From positions 25,476 to 64,170 of the forward strand of contig JAPLKT010000026.1 in NCBI GenBank assembly GCA_026387895.1: a DNA stretch of 38,695 nucleotides, written 5' to 3'. The notes beneath the pieces were generated by a model, which did not search any database, had not been told where the DNA came from, and saw only the letters and a program-made list of their open reading frames with translations. This DNA comes from Gemmatimonadota bacterium. Lineage in GTDB: Bacteria > Gemmatimonadota > Gemmatimonadetes > Gemmatimonadales > Gemmatimonadaceae. Shown here in pieces: positions 1-9,129 of the stretch (its first letter is position 1; each line of letters starts with the position of its first letter). Both the position numbers and the translations under genes were made by a program.

Positions 1-680
1 AGCGCGGCGCCAGACCCCACGCCGTAGAGGAACACCCCGGGGCGCACAAACGACCAAGCACTCGGCGACCGACGCGCGGTCGCGGCGGAGTTGTCAGCGT
101 GCACGAGGGCTGGGCGCACGGGAAGCGCAGCCAGCGCATCGCGGAACCGCTGCTCTTGCAGCTCCATCGAACCGTCGTCGCGCTCGGACGAATGGAAATG
201 GGTGAAGGCGCCAACCGGTGGCGCGGCGCGGAGCAGATCCCCAAGTTCGCCGACCGCGTCCCAGCGCGCACCGGCGCGGTTCATCCCGGTGTCGATTGCC
301 AGATGCCAGTCGCCGCCACCCTGCTCGCGCCACGAGGAGATCGCGGCAGCGCTGCCGAGGGTCGGCGTGAGCCCCGCCGCGCGAGCCCCCAGCAGGTCAG
401 CGGGGGTGAGCGGCGAAAAGACCAGCACCGGGCGCACGATCCCCAGCGCGCGAAGCTCTTCTCCCTCGCGCACTGTGGCGATTCCAAAGCCGGCCAGATC
501 CAGCGGCTCCAGGGCGCGCGCCGCGCGAGCCGCGCCCAAACCGTAGGCATCGGCCTTGATCATGGGGAGAAGTGGCACCCCGGCGTGGCGGGCCAGCGTC
601 TCCCCATTGCGACGCAGCGCGCCGAGATCGACATCGACCCAAGCGCGCAAGCGAGAGGACTCTATAGATTGCACGGTCAT
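1..680 (-). CDS. alr: Alanine racemase, 3' end cut by window edge
   Basis: PLP-dependent racemase interconverting L- and D-alanine, supplying D-Ala for peptidoglycan in the cytoplasm. The minus-strand reading from the ATG at 680 stays open to base 1, giving 226 residues with no stop, so the C-terminal third lies outside the window. I see the PLP-lysine motif MIKADAYGLG (Lys42), the substrate-site segment LAIDTGMNRAG near residue 130, a THFHSSE segment, and RPGVFLYG near the cut end, all in the order expected for Alr. The start is 30 nt from the divergent mazG start. I see no strong Shine-Dalgarno, only TGGGA just before the ATG, so the exact start is less certain than the identity. Confidence 0.93.
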   Translation of the reverse strand, partial: MTVQSIESSRLRAWVDVDLGALRRNGETLARHAGVPLLPMIKADAYGLGAARAARALEPLDLAGFGIATVREGEELRALGIVRPVLVFSPLTPADLLGARAAGLTPTLGSAAAISSWREQGGGDWHLAIDTGMNRAGARWDAVGELGDLLRAAPPVGAFTHFHSSERDDGSMELQEQRFRDALAALPVRPALVHADNSAATARRSPSAWSFVRPGVFLYGVGSGAA

Positions 681-710
681 TCCCAGAACTCGGAAGCTAG
701 GGAGCGCTCG

Positions 711-1514
711 ATGACCATGCAAGACGACCAGCCCAAGAAATCGCTCGGCGATGCCCTCGCTATCATGCGTGATTTACGCACGCGTGACGCCTGGGATCGC
801 GCCCAAACGCACGACTCGCTCCGCCCGTACCTGAGCGAGGAGGCCCACGAACTCGACGACGCCATACGCGCCGGCAATGACGCCGAGTTGCGGAGCGAGC
901 TCGGCGACGTGCTCCTGCAGGTCCTCTTTCACGCAATTATCGCCGAAGAGCGCGGGGCGTTCGATATCCACGACGTGGCTGGCTCGCTTGTGCACAAAAT
1001 GGTCACGCGGCACCCCTGGCTCTACGGCGACTCGCCGGAGCGGGAGCCCTGGGAGCAGATGAAGTCCAAGACGCGGAAATCGCTCGCGGAGGGGCTCCCC
1101 GCGGGGCTCCCGTCCCTGCACCGCGCGCATCGGTTACAGGAACGGGCCGCCGGCGTGGGCTTCGATTGGCCTGACGTGCGCGGCCCGATCGACAAAGTGC
1201 GCGAGGAGCTGGGAGAAGTCGAAGAGGTGATCGCCGAGCATGGGTCGCAGTTCGACACGCATGGCGTGCCGAGTGGTGATCCCCGCCACGAGCAGCTCGA
1301 AGGGGAGCTGGGCGACCTGCTGTTTGCCGTGGTGAATCTCTGCCGTAAGGCAGGGACGCATCCCGCGCTCGCGCTCGACAAGGCGAACACGAAGTTCCAG
1401 CGTCGCTTTGAAGCGGTGGAGCGGATCGCGGGCGCGCGCGGCATCGACGTGAAGACCGCCGGCCTCGAGGTGCTCGACACGATCTGGGACGAGGTCAAGG
1501 CCCAGGAGAAGTAG
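711..1514 (+). CDS. mazG: MazG, nucleoside triphosphate pyrophosphohydrolase
   Basis: House-cleaning enzyme that hydrolyses (d)NTPs to NMP and pyrophosphate. The 267 residues match the usual two-domain MazG length (about 263 in E. coli). The N-terminal MazG domain has EEAHELDDAIRAG followed by ELGDVLLQVLFHA and the HPWLYGD segment. The second domain repeats the pattern with REELGEVEEVI and ELGDLLFAVVNLCRKAG, both carrying the acidic Mg-binding helices. The reading frame is open far upstream (to 99), but that stretch is antisense to alr. The ATG at 711 is preceded by AGGGAG about 6 nt upstream and starts the conserved region, so I place the start there; a second ATG at 717 is possible. This is the only accepted plus-strand gene. 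It converges on asnS, whose stop lies 16 nt away. Confidence 0.93.
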   Translation: MTMQDDQPKKSLGDALAIMRDLRTRDAWDRAQTHDSLRPYLSEEAHELDDAIRAGNDAELRSELGDVLLQVLFHAIIAEERGAFDIHDVAGSLVHKMVTRHPWLYGDSPEREPWEQMKSKTRKSLAEGLPAGLPSLHRAHRLQERAAGVGFDWPDVRGPIDKVREELGEVEEVIAEHGSQFDTHGVPSGDPRHEQLEGELGDLLFAVVNLCRKAGTHPALALDKANTKFQRRFEAVERIAGARGIDVKTAGLEVLDTIWDEVKAQEK

Positions 1515-1530
1515 GTCGAGCGGCTGCGCC

Positions 1531-2829
1531 TTATGGGCGCAACCGATGCATCATGCGCGGGAACGGGATGCACTCGCGGATGTGCTGGACTCCGCAGATC
1601 CACGCGACCGTGCGCTCGAGGCCGAGACCAAAGCCAGAGTGCGGGAAGGTGCCGTACTTGCGGAGGGCCAAATACCAATCGTAGGCGTCCTCGGGAAGTT
1701 TTTCCTCTCGGATGCGGTGCAGAATTTTGTCGTAATCGTCCTCACGCTGCGATCCGCCAATGATTTCGCCGTAGCCTTCCGGTGCGAGGCAATCATTGCA
1801 GAGCACCGTGCGCGGATCGTCCGGATTCTCCTTCATGTAGAAGGCTTTCGCCTCCTTCGGGTAGTTCATGATGAAGATTGGGCGGTCGTAGTCTTCCACC
1901 AGCAACGCTTCGTCTTCGGCGCCGAGGTCGTCGCCCCACTGGACGCTGCTGCCTTTCTTCTGGAGCGTGGCCACGGCATCGGTGTAGTCGATGCGCGGGA
2001 ACGGCGCGCTGATATGTTCGAGCTTGGTGATGTCGCGCTCAAGCTCTTTGAGCTCGTCTTTACGACGCTCGACGACGCGCTGCACCAGGAAGGAGACGAA
2101 GTCCTCCTGCAGCCGCATGTTGTCGTGCGTGTCGGCGAAGGCCACCTCGGGTTCGATCATCCAGAACTCGGTGAGGTGGCGACGCGTCTTGCTCTTTTCA
2201 GCGCGGAAGGTCGGGCCAAAGGTGTAGATCTTGCCGAACGCGGCCGCGGCGGCCTCGCCGTAGAGCTGGCCCGTCTGCGCGAGGTAGGCGTTGCCTTCCT
2301 CGAAATACTCGGTGGAGAAGAGCCCGCTGCGTTCGCCGATGGCCGCGGTGAGAATCGGGGTATCGACGCGCAGGAAGTCGCGTTGGTAGAAGAAATCGTG
2401 AATCGCCATCTCGATCTCGTTCCGGATGCGCATGATTGCCACCTGACGGGGCGTGCGCAGCCAGAAGTGCCGGTTGTCGAGGAGGAAATCGACCCCGTGC
2501 TCTTTGGGCTGGATCGGGTAGTCGAGCGGGCTCGTGCCGATGATCTCGACGTTCGTGAGTCCAAGCTCGTACCCGCCCGGGGCCCGCGCGTCGGCCTTCA
2601 CCTCACCCGTCACGGCGAGGCAGGTCTCTTGGGTGAGTTCGGCGAACCGCTCCCACACGTCGGGCGGCACCTGATTCTTCACGAGGACTGTCTGGAGGAT
2701 CCCCGTGCCGTCGCGCAGGACGATAAACGCGACCTTGCCCGACGAGCGCAGGTGCGTCACCCATCCGCGGACAGTGACCGATGCGCCCGCGTGGGCGCCG
2801 AGTTCGTTGATGCGAGCCGAGTCGGACAT
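1531..2829 (-). CDS. asnS: Asparaginyl-tRNA synthetase
   Basis: Class IIb synthetase charging tRNA-Asn with asparagine. It has 432 residues, slightly shorter than the E. coli enzyme (466). The N-terminal OB-fold anticodon domain carries VTVRGWVTHLRSSGKVAFI. The catalytic core has motif 2 (FRAEKSKTRRHLTEFWMIEPE) and motif 3 (GFGLGLERTVAWICG). The MNYPKEAKAFYM segment and GEIIGGSQRE distinguish AsnRS from AspRS. A dedicated AsnRS suggests the organism does not depend only on the indirect Asp-tRNA amidotransferase route; that is inference. The ATG at 2829 overlaps the upstream stop codon by one base (TAATG), so translation is probably coupled to the preceding dehydrogenase-like gene, although the two functions are unrelated. 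Confidence 0.95.
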   Translation of the reverse strand: MSDSARINELGAHAGASVTVRGWVTHLRSSGKVAFIVLRDGTGILQTVLVKNQVPPDVWERFAELTQETCLAVTGEVKADARAPGGYELGLTNVEIIGTSPLDYPIQPKEHGVDFLLDNRHFWLRTPRQVAIMRIRNEIEMAIHDFFYQRDFLRVDTPILTAAIGERSGLFSTEYFEEGNAYLAQTGQLYGEAAAAAFGKIYTFGPTFRAEKSKTRRHLTEFWMIEPEVAFADTHDNMRLQEDFVSFLVQRVVERRKDELKELERDITKLEHISAPFPRIDYTDAVATLQKKGSSVQWGDDLGAEDEALLVEDYDRPIFIMNYPKEAKAFYMKENPDDPRTVLCNDCLAPEGYGEIIGGSQREDDYDKILHRIREEKLPEDAYDWYLALRKYGTFPHSGFGLGLERTVAWICGVQHIRECIPFPRMMHRLRP

Positions 2830-4163
2830 TACTTCCCCTTGTAGCTGACCTTGTAGATGAGGCCGCCGACATCATCGGCGATGTAGAGCGAGCCGTCGGT
2901 GCCCTGCGCGAGTCCCGTGGGGCGATGCAACTTGCCGTCCTTGCCTGGGCCGCCGTTGTTGCTGAAGTCGATCGCGAAATCCTCGTGCTTCGTTCCCTTG
3001 TTATTCGTCAGCGGGAGGAACACGACGCGGAATCCCTGCTGCGGGAGCGGGGCGCGGTTCCAGGATCCGTGGAAAGTGATAAAGGCTCCGTTCTTATAAG
3101 CGGCGGGGAAGACGCTTCCCGTGTAGAACATCATGTCGTTCGGCGCCCAGTGCGCGGGAAATACATACGCTGGCTGCGACTTGCCACCGCAACGCGTGGA
3201 CTCCTGTCCATCGCCGCCGTACTCGGGCGCGCTCACGTACTTCTTTTCCTCGGTCGAGTAGTAGCAGTATGGCCAGGCGAAGTCCGCCCCCTTCACGATG
3301 TGGTTGACCTGTTCGCCCGGATTCTCAGATCCGTACTCGTTGGTGCGGGTCCACTGCCCCACTGGCGGTGCCTGCAAGCCGTCGCGTCCGTGCATGGTGG
3401 CCCAGAGCGACTTGTCGGCGGGGTTCACCGTGTGCGACACCGAGTTGCGCATGCCTGTCGCGTAGCGCACACCGTCGGTGATCTTCTGTCCGATTTTGTC
3501 GGCGTCGTAGCTCCACACGCCGGCGCGGGTCTCGAGCTCGACGCAGGGATCGATCCCCTTCACCTGCGGCCTTCGATCGTTCTCCTGACAGGAGTTCGTC
3601 CCTGAGCCAATGTTCAGATAGAGCGTCGAGCCAACAATGACGAAGTTATTGGCCGTGTGACCGCCGGCGTACAGCCCGTCGATCACGATCTCTGTCGGGC
3701 CGACAACTGTGTCGCCGACCGTGTACTTCTCGCGCACCACCGTGCGAGCGTTCGAGTGATAGATGTAGCCGTTGGCGAGCGCGATGCCCGAGCCACTCCC
3801 CGTGGCGAGCTTCTTGATCAAATCCGCCTTCCCATCCTTGTTGGCATCGCGCAGCAGGTACAGCCCGGACCCGACCATCCCGCCGCCGGACTCCGCATTC
3901 GCGCGCACGCTGTTGCCGATCAGCAGGACATCGCCGTTGGAGGCGACCACCATGTGCCGAGGGGCGACGACCGACGATGCAAAGATCGTCGCGCAGAATC
4001 CGGCTGGCAGCGTCAGACTTGCATTGTCGGCATCACAGGGCACAGCGCGCGCCACTGATGGCGTGGGCGCGATCTGCGCCGCGTCGGCGGGGCGCGCGAA
4101 GTTACTGGAGACAACGGCCGCGAGGGCGGCGGACACGCCGGCGAGAACGAGCACTTTGCGCAT
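2829..4163 (-). CDS. Exported PQQ-type sugar (sorbosone) dehydrogenase-like beta-propeller
   Basis: The 444-residue protein begins with a cleavable-looking signal peptide (residues 1-29, ending PADAAQ). The rest resembles the soluble PQQ-dependent glucose/L-sorbosone dehydrogenase propeller family, which oxidises aldoses in the periplasm. Supporting segments are PAGFCATIFASSVVAPRHMVV near the start, the blade motifs GMRNSVSHTVNPADKSLWATMHGRDG and ITFHGSWNRAPLPQQGF, and the end HRPTGLAQGTDGSLYIADD. A DANKDGKAD loop near residue 109 looks like a calcium-binding site. Several cysteines (NSCQEN, PCVEL, RCGGK) fit an exported protein. Substrate and cofactor cannot be read from sequence. No clear Shine-Dalgarno precedes the ATG, which is separated from recG by 87 nt. 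Confidence 0.8.
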   Translation of the reverse strand: MRKVLVLAGVSAALAAVVSSNFARPADAAQIAPTPSVARAVPCDADNASLTLPAGFCATIFASSVVAPRHMVVASNGDVLLIGNSVRANAESGGGMVGSGLYLLRDANKDGKADLIKKLATGSGSGIALANGYIYHSNARTVVREKYTVGDTVVGPTEIVIDGLYAGGHTANNFVIVGSTLYLNIGSGTNSCQENDRRPQVKGIDPCVELETRAGVWSYDADKIGQKITDGVRYATGMRNSVSHTVNPADKSLWATMHGRDGLQAPPVGQWTRTNEYGSENPGEQVNHIVKGADFAWPYCYYSTEEKKYVSAPEYGGDGQESTRCGGKSQPAYVFPAHWAPNDMMFYTGSVFPAAYKNGAFITFHGSWNRAPLPQQGFRVVFLPLTNNKGTKHEDFAIDFSNNGGPGKDGKLHRPTGLAQGTDGSLYIADDVGGLIYKVSYKGK

Positions 4164-4234
4164 ATAATGAGACCACTGGCTAAGGGAGCTTCGAGTGGGA
4201 ACCTATGGAATCTAAGCGGTTCCCGAGAGGGGCG

Positions 4235-4252
4235 AAGCCCGTACTCGGGCTT
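4235..4252 (-). other. Hairpin overlapping the recG stop codon
   Basis: Perfect 7-bp inverted repeat AAGCCCG / CGGGCTT with a 4-nt loop, overlapping the recG TAA (4251-4253). No T-tract follows on the minus strand, so it is at best a weak or Rho-assisted terminator or an RNA-stabilising end. The remaining 71 nt before the dehydrogenase-like gene hold no promoter I can defend. Confidence 0.45.
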
Positions 4253-6344
4253 AGCCGACCCGGAAGAGTTCCAGCGCCTTCGAATAGCTCTTCTTGAGCA
4301 CCGTATTCAGCGCCTTGTGCTCGGGCTTCGAGAGGTCAGGATCCTTCGCCAGGAGCTGCTCGGCGCCGGTGCGCGCGAACGCTCCGAGTTCCACGTCGCG
4401 GAGCGGGTCCGCAATCCGGAACATGGCCTCGCCATGCTGCCGTTCCCCGAACAAATCCCCCATCCCGCGGATGCGGAGATCCTCGCGCGCAATCTCGAAC
4501 CCGTCGTCGGTCCCCACAAAAATATCGAGCCGTTCCGCGGCGTCCGGGCTCACGTCTCCTAGCAAGATGCAGAACGACTCCGCGGCCCCGCGCCCGACCC
4601 GGCCGCGCAACTGATGCAACTGCGACAGCCCGAACCGCTCAGGGTGCTCAATAAGCATGACCGTCGCATTCGCCACGTCGATCCCCACCTCAATCACAGT
4701 TGTCGAGACAAGGATGTCGATCTCCCCGTCGCGGAAGGCGCGCATAGTGGCGTCCTTTTCCTCAGATGGCTGCCGTCCATGCAACAGCGCGAGTCGCCGA
4801 TGGGCGAAGTGCCCCGTGCGAAGCTCTTCAAATGCCTGCGTGGCGGCGCGAAGCGCGACCTTCTCGCTCTCGTCGATGAGCGGCAGCACGAGATAGGCTT
4901 GCCGCCCCTGCACGACCTGCCCCTCAACAAATTGCAGCACCTTCTCCCTAGCTTTCTCCGCGCGACGCGCCGTGGTCACGGGCTGTCGCCCGGGTGGGCG
5001 TTCGTCGAGTATGCTCACATCGAGGTCACCGTACAACGTAAGCGCGAGCGACCGCGGAATCGGAGTCGCCGACATCAACAGCGTATCGGGACGCGCGCCT
5101 TTCTTGCCGAGTGCGTTGCGCTGTTCGACGCCAAACCGATGCTGTTCGTCTACCACCGCCAACCCGAGTTTCGCGAACTCGGTGGAGTCCTGCACGAGCG
5201 CATGTGTCCCGACGACGAGTACCGGCTCTGCGCTCGCGAGCCGACTCGCCGCCGCACGACGCGCTTTGGCGCCGAGCGAACCGGTAATGAGCACCGGCAG
5301 GATTCCCAGCGGTGCAAGCAACTTCTCAAAGGTGCGCGCGTGCTGTTCAGCAAGGAGCTCCGTAGGTGCCATCACCGCGACTTGAAATCCATTCTCGATC
5401 GCGAGCATCGCGGCGAACAAGGCCACCACGGTCTTTCCGCTCCCCACATCGCCTTGCAACAAGCGGTGCATCCGGCGGTCGCTGCACATATCCGCAACAA
5501 TCTCACGCACCGCGCGCACCTGCGCGCCCGTGAGCTCGAACGGAAGCACCTGTTTGAGCTTCGATGTGAGTTCGCGGCGATTCGTCATTGCGGTGCCGCG
5601 TCGCTGCTCGCGCGCGAGCGACTTGGCGCGCGCCTGCAGAATGTGCACCGCGAGCAACTCCTCGAACGCGAGTCGCGCACGCCCACGCTCGGCCTCCGTA
5701 ATCGACGTGGGCCGATGCACCATACGGAGCGCCTCGGGGAGCGACGGCACCCCCGCGAGTTGCAACAACCAGTCGGGGAGATGCTCCACGTAGAGCGGCA
5801 GATACTCTTCGAGATGTTTGTCGATGAGTTGCCGGATAATCTTGAACGAGAGTCCCTCAGTCGCGGGATACACCGAAAGCACACGCCCACCGGCGGTCCC
5901 CGATTCATCGGTCCCGAGGTTGACGAACTCGCGCGGAACCAACTGCCGGCCGTGGAAGAATCGCACCGGCCCCGTGAGCAGCAGCATGTCCCCCTTTTTG
6001 ATCGTGCGGTCGAGAAACGGTTGGCCCGGCCACGAGGCCTCAATCAGGCCGCTCGCGTCCTGCACCACCGCCTGAAACACACGCAATCCTTTGCGGGTCG
6101 GCAACACGCCTTTCGACACGACGGTGCCAATGATCGTCGCGTCATCGCCGATGCGCAGCTTGGCGATCGGCGCCACCGTGCTCGCATCCTCGTAGCGATG
6201 CGGGACGTGCAAAAACAGTTCTCGGGCGGTGAAGATACCAAGCTTGCGCAGTGCATCGGCTCGCGCCGGTCCTACCCCCGTCAGATAGGTCACGTTGGTG
6301 TCGAGCGATTTCTGCGCGACGCGCGCCACCTGTTGCCGTCTCAC
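4251..6344 (-). CDS. recG: ATP-dependent DNA helicase RecG
   Basis: Superfamily 2 helicase that regresses stalled forks and branch-migrates Holliday junctions. It has 697 residues (E. coli 693). The N-terminal wedge domain starts at about residue 18 with YLTGVGPARADALRKLGI and HVPHRYED. The helicase core has Walker A GDVGSGKT (about residues 298-305), a DEQH box (VVDEQHRFGVEQR), LLMSATPIPRSLALTLYGD, and the motif V-VI region TTVIEVGIDVANA and QLRGRVGRG. The start is GTG at 6344, overlapping the ftsY stop as GTGA. The AGGAG immediately there overlaps the GTG itself and so cannot serve it, meaning initiation may rely on coupling or use a slightly downstream GTG. The wedge alignment with E. coli RecG fits the present start within a few residues. 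Confidence 0.95.
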   Translation of the reverse strand: MRRQQVARVAQKSLDTNVTYLTGVGPARADALRKLGIFTARELFLHVPHRYEDASTVAPIAKLRIGDDATIIGTVVSKGVLPTRKGLRVFQAVVQDASGLIEASWPGQPFLDRTIKKGDMLLLTGPVRFFHGRQLVPREFVNLGTDESGTAGGRVLSVYPATEGLSFKIIRQLIDKHLEEYLPLYVEHLPDWLLQLAGVPSLPEALRMVHRPTSITEAERGRARLAFEELLAVHILQARAKSLAREQRRGTAMTNRRELTSKLKQVLPFELTGAQVRAVREIVADMCSDRRMHRLLQGDVGSGKTVVALFAAMLAIENGFQVAVMAPTELLAEQHARTFEKLLAPLGILPVLITGSLGAKARRAAASRLASAEPVLVVGTHALVQDSTEFAKLGLAVVDEQHRFGVEQRNALGKKGARPDTLLMSATPIPRSLALTLYGDLDVSILDERPPGRQPVTTARRAEKAREKVLQFVEGQVVQGRQAYLVLPLIDESEKVALRAATQAFEELRTGHFAHRRLALLHGRQPSEEKDATMRAFRDGEIDILVSTTVIEVGIDVANATVMLIEHPERFGLSQLHQLRGRVGRGAAESFCILLGDVSPDAAERLDIFVGTDDGFEIAREDLRIRGMGDLFGERQHGEAMFRIADPLRDVELGAFARTGAEQLLAKDPDLSKPEHKALNTVLKKSYSKALELFRVG

Positions 6345-7279
6345 TCCTGGAGCAACTCCTCGGCGAACCGATCAGGATCGAAAGCCGCCAGATCACCGAT
6401 GCTCTCTCCAGTCCCCACGAACTTGATCGGCACATCGAGGGCCTCGTGCACCGCCAGCACCACCCCGCCCTTGGCCGTGCCATCAAGCTTGGTGACTACA
6501 ATTCCGGACAGCGGAACGGACGCGCTGAACACTTTGGCCTGCACCACGGCGTTCTGGCCGATTGTGCCGTCGAGCACGAGCAGCGATTCGTGCGGCGCCC
6601 CCGGCAAACGCTTGGCAATGACGCGCGCGACCTTGCGGAGCTCTTCCATGAGGCCGTCACTCGTGTGCAAGCGCCCCGCGGTATCAATCAGCAGCACGTC
6701 GCATCCACGGGTGATGCCGGCCTCGATCGCGTTATAGGCCACCGAGGCGGGATCGCCGCCGGGAGAACCCGCGACAAATTCCGCCCCCGTGCGCTCCGCC
6801 CACACGCGCAACTGATCGATGGCGCCCGCGCGGAACGTGTCGCCCGCAGCCACAAGCACTTTCTGCCCGTCCTGCTGCAACTTCGCGGCGAGCTTTCCGA
6901 TGAACGTGGTCTTGCCGGCGCCGTTTACGCCAAGCACGAGAATGACCGTGGGACCATCCTTTGCGAAGACGAGCGCAGGGTCACTCCGTCCAGCGCGCAA
7001 CGCCGCACTCACACTAACGCGGAGCGCATTCGCGAAATCGTCACTCGATTTCACCTCGCCTTTCGCTGCGCGGCGCTCGATCTCTGCCACGAGTCGCAAG
7101 GTCACGGGGACGCCGAAGTCCGCCTCGAGCAGCAAGGTCTCCAGCTGCTCCAGTGATCCCGCATCGACGCCGCCACGCGAGAGCACCGCGACGTCGGTCA
7201 GCGCGACGTCCTTGATGCGCTGCCAGAGCGAGCGCTTCGGCGCGAGCCCGGAGGAGGACGATCGACCAAAAATTGCCAT
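6341..7279 (-). CDS. ftsY: Signal recognition particle receptor FtsY
   Basis: SRP-family GTPase docking ribosome-SRP complexes at the membrane. The 312-residue protein has a short N-terminal region rather than the long acidic A domain of E. coli, then the NG domain. GTPase motifs are all present: G1 GVNGAGKTTFIGKLA, DTFRAGAIDQL, G3 DTAGRLHT and G4 TKLDGTAKGG, with the closing GTGE...DLAAFDPDRFAEELL. The frame is open upstream to 7930, but that part is antisense to the VWA-like gene. The ATG at 7279 gives MAIFGRSSS and fits the gap after the upstream stop (26 nt). No strong Shine-Dalgarno is visible. The last codons overlap recG by 4 nt. Confidence 0.95.
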   Translation of the reverse strand: MAIFGRSSSSGLAPKRSLWQRIKDVALTDVAVLSRGGVDAGSLEQLETLLLEADFGVPVTLRLVAEIERRAAKGEVKSSDDFANALRVSVSAALRAGRSDPALVFAKDGPTVILVLGVNGAGKTTFIGKLAAKLQQDGQKVLVAAGDTFRAGAIDQLRVWAERTGAEFVAGSPGGDPASVAYNAIEAGITRGCDVLLIDTAGRLHTSDGLMEELRKVARVIAKRLPGAPHESLLVLDGTIGQNAVVQAKVFSASVPLSGIVVTKLDGTAKGGVVLAVHEALDVPIKFVGTGESIGDLAAFDPDRFAEELLQE

Positions 7280-7305
7280 AATGGAATCTGGTGCCGCGTC
7301 GCGCC

Positions 7306-9114
7306 CTAGCGAAGCCCGACTTTCCGCCGCAGCACCCATTCGCCGCAGAGCGCGCCGAGCAAAAGTGCATACAGCCACCACGCCATGCGTGCTCGTGGAG
7401 CCCGATCCGACGGCGCGCCGCCACCAATGGCACCGGACACAACACTCGGCTTGCGTGGAAGCCACTCGGCTGAGGCATTGACGACGAGCAGTCCGTCGCC
7501 TGAGCCGCTGTGCAGGTCGTACACGCCGGGGGCCAGCGGGGGTGTTTCGGCGATTCCCGTCGCGCCGGCGAACTGCAGGGTGAGCGTGTCCGCGTGCGGA
7601 TTGGCGTTTCCGCGGGCTGCGCTTCTCGGCCGCAGGATCACGGTCGCGCTGGTGTCGCGCGGGCTGCCGCGACGCCACCGGACCGGCTCGCCAGCCCGCA
7701 CCCACGGGGTCGCTGGACGCGCCGCTCGGTTGTCGGTGGCATCCCCAGTCATCCAATCGAAGACGGAGCCCCAAACGGTCGTGAAGGCCTCGGCACTGCG
7801 GCCGCCACGCAGCCGCCACCGGTACATCCCCGATGCGTGGATCACCGCAATGCGGCGTGGCGAGGACACGCCGGAGATCATTGGACGCTCGTCGAACCGA
7901 CGCGCGCGACGCACGGTGACCGCCGTCCATTCAGCGTCCTTCGACGGGTCACCGACCTCAACCGGGGGCAGTGAATCCCACGGGAGCGCGCCGAGCGCGG
8001 CCGCGAGTGGGGATGGCGGGGCAGCCATTGCGTAGTACTCCTCACTGCGGCCACTGGGCGCCATGAGGGCAAGCGACCCGTGGGTCAGGGCGCGAGGGGG
8101 CCCGAAAATCGCAGTATCGCCATGCAGGAATACCAGAGGTGCTTCGGCGAGAGCCCGGCGGACGTCAGCCTCGGCGACGGAAGCCAAACTTCCTTCGACA
8201 CGCCACTGACCAGGCGCCACACGCAGATAGCCGCGCGTCGGTACAGCCAACGTTCCGCGCAGCACCGCGAGCGCCTCGCGCGCATCAACGTCGGGTGCGG
8301 TAGAGATAAAGACCGCGGATGCCCCGCGCGCGACCTCGAGCGATGCCGTGAGAGTGTCATTGCGAGCGATTGCGTCCCCCGCACTCGTCACGACCGCTCG
8401 TAGGATGCGGAAGCCAGGGTCACCGCCGATCGCCGTGCGGACTTTGACTTCGCGTTCCGCGTACGGCACGAACGAATCTATGGCCGCTCCGCCAATCGAG
8501 ACGCCGGCAAGGGTGAGCTCGACTCGCCCCGCGGCGGCCCCCGCCGCACCGCTGCTGACCACGACTGAGAACTCGGCAGTATCACCCGCGACCACGGCCG
8601 CAGGGCCATCAATCGAGACCAGCGCCGCGTCCCTAGCGCCTGTTCCGTCTAGGGCAATGACCTTTGACCCCGCAGGCAGCTCAGCGAGCCGCGCCGCGTC
8701 GTCAATGCGCCCGTCCGTGACGAGCACGACCGGACGGCCCGCGCCGAGCACCCGTTCCACGAGCGGCGCAACGCGAGAGGCTCCGTCGGTCGGGGTCGCC
8801 GGCGCTGCGCCGACGCGGAGCGAATCGCCCACGAGCAGTAATGTGTCGCCCCCTGCGCCTGCTGCTGCGGCACGGGCATCGGTCCAGAGCGCGGCATTCC
8901 CAGCCACCTGCCAGCTCGCGGAGGCATCGAGCGCCACATAATGTCCGACGGACGACGCCGGACCGATGGGGGCATCGAAGAGCAGTGCGAAGCCAATCGT
9001 GAACACCGATGCGCGCAACGCGAGCGGGATTGGGGCCTTCGCCCGAACACCGAACCGATACTGTGCCACCGCCGCCGCGGACCCCGCCAGCGCGGCGAGT
9101 AACCAAAGGACCAT
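7306..9114 (-). CDS. Membrane protein with VWA-like (Bat-type) domain
   Basis: The 602-residue protein has two hydrophobic N-terminal segments (about 1-20 and 32-50), a large extracytoplasmic region, and one C-terminal membrane helix (MAWWLYALLLGALCGEWVL) with a short basic tail. After the second segment, DASAS (residues 63-67) matches the DxSxS metal-ion-dependent adhesion site, and VLVTDGRIDD (TDG at 133-135) matches the later VWA strand. I therefore read a divergent von Willebrand A-like domain of the BatA/BatB type; the middle region is rich in beta-strand-like repeats and unassigned. Such proteins often accompany MoxR ATPases, but none is present here. It follows the unrecognised exported protein by 15 nt and precedes ftsY by 26 nt, suggesting one transcript. 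Role unknown. Confidence 0.65.
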   Translation of the reverse strand: MVLWLLAALAGSAAAVAQYRFGVRAKAPIPLALRASVFTIGFALLFDAPIGPASSVGHYVALDASASWQVAGNAALWTDARAAAAGAGGDTLLLVGDSLRVGAAPATPTDGASRVAPLVERVLGAGRPVVLVTDGRIDDAARLAELPAGSKVIALDGTGARDAALVSIDGPAAVVAGDTAEFSVVVSSGAAGAAAGRVELTLAGVSIGGAAIDSFVPYAEREVKVRTAIGGDPGFRILRAVVTSAGDAIARNDTLTASLEVARGASAVFISTAPDVDAREALAVLRGTLAVPTRGYLRVAPGQWRVEGSLASVAEADVRRALAEAPLVFLHGDTAIFGPPRALTHGSLALMAPSGRSEEYYAMAAPPSPLAAALGALPWDSLPPVEVGDPSKDAEWTAVTVRRARRFDERPMISGVSSPRRIAVIHASGMYRWRLRGGRSAEAFTTVWGSVFDWMTGDATDNRAARPATPWVRAGEPVRWRRGSPRDTSATVILRPRSAARGNANPHADTLTLQFAGATGIAETPPLAPGVYDLHSGSGDGLLVVNASAEWLPRKPSVVSGAIGGGAPSDRAPRARMAWWLYALLLGALCGEWVLRRKVGLR

Positions 9115-9129
9115 CGTACTACGCGCACG

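Noticed and set aside
1515-1530. Shared terminator between convergent mazG and asnS
   Set aside because: The 16-nt gap contains no convincing stem followed by a T-tract on either strand.
1546-2844. Long plus-strand open frame of 432 codons opposite asnS
   Set aside because: It mirrors asnS on the other strand; its translation has no recognisable motif, and long antisense frames are expected at this GC content.
4158-4170. TATAAT-like sequence on the plus strand near the dehydrogenase-like gene start
   Set aside because: No -35 at suitable distance and no plus-strand gene downstream; it covers the minus-strand start codon.
4614-6737. Plus-strand open frame of 707 codons opposite recG/ftsY
   Set aside because: Antisense to two well-identified genes; Arg/His-rich translation without family features.
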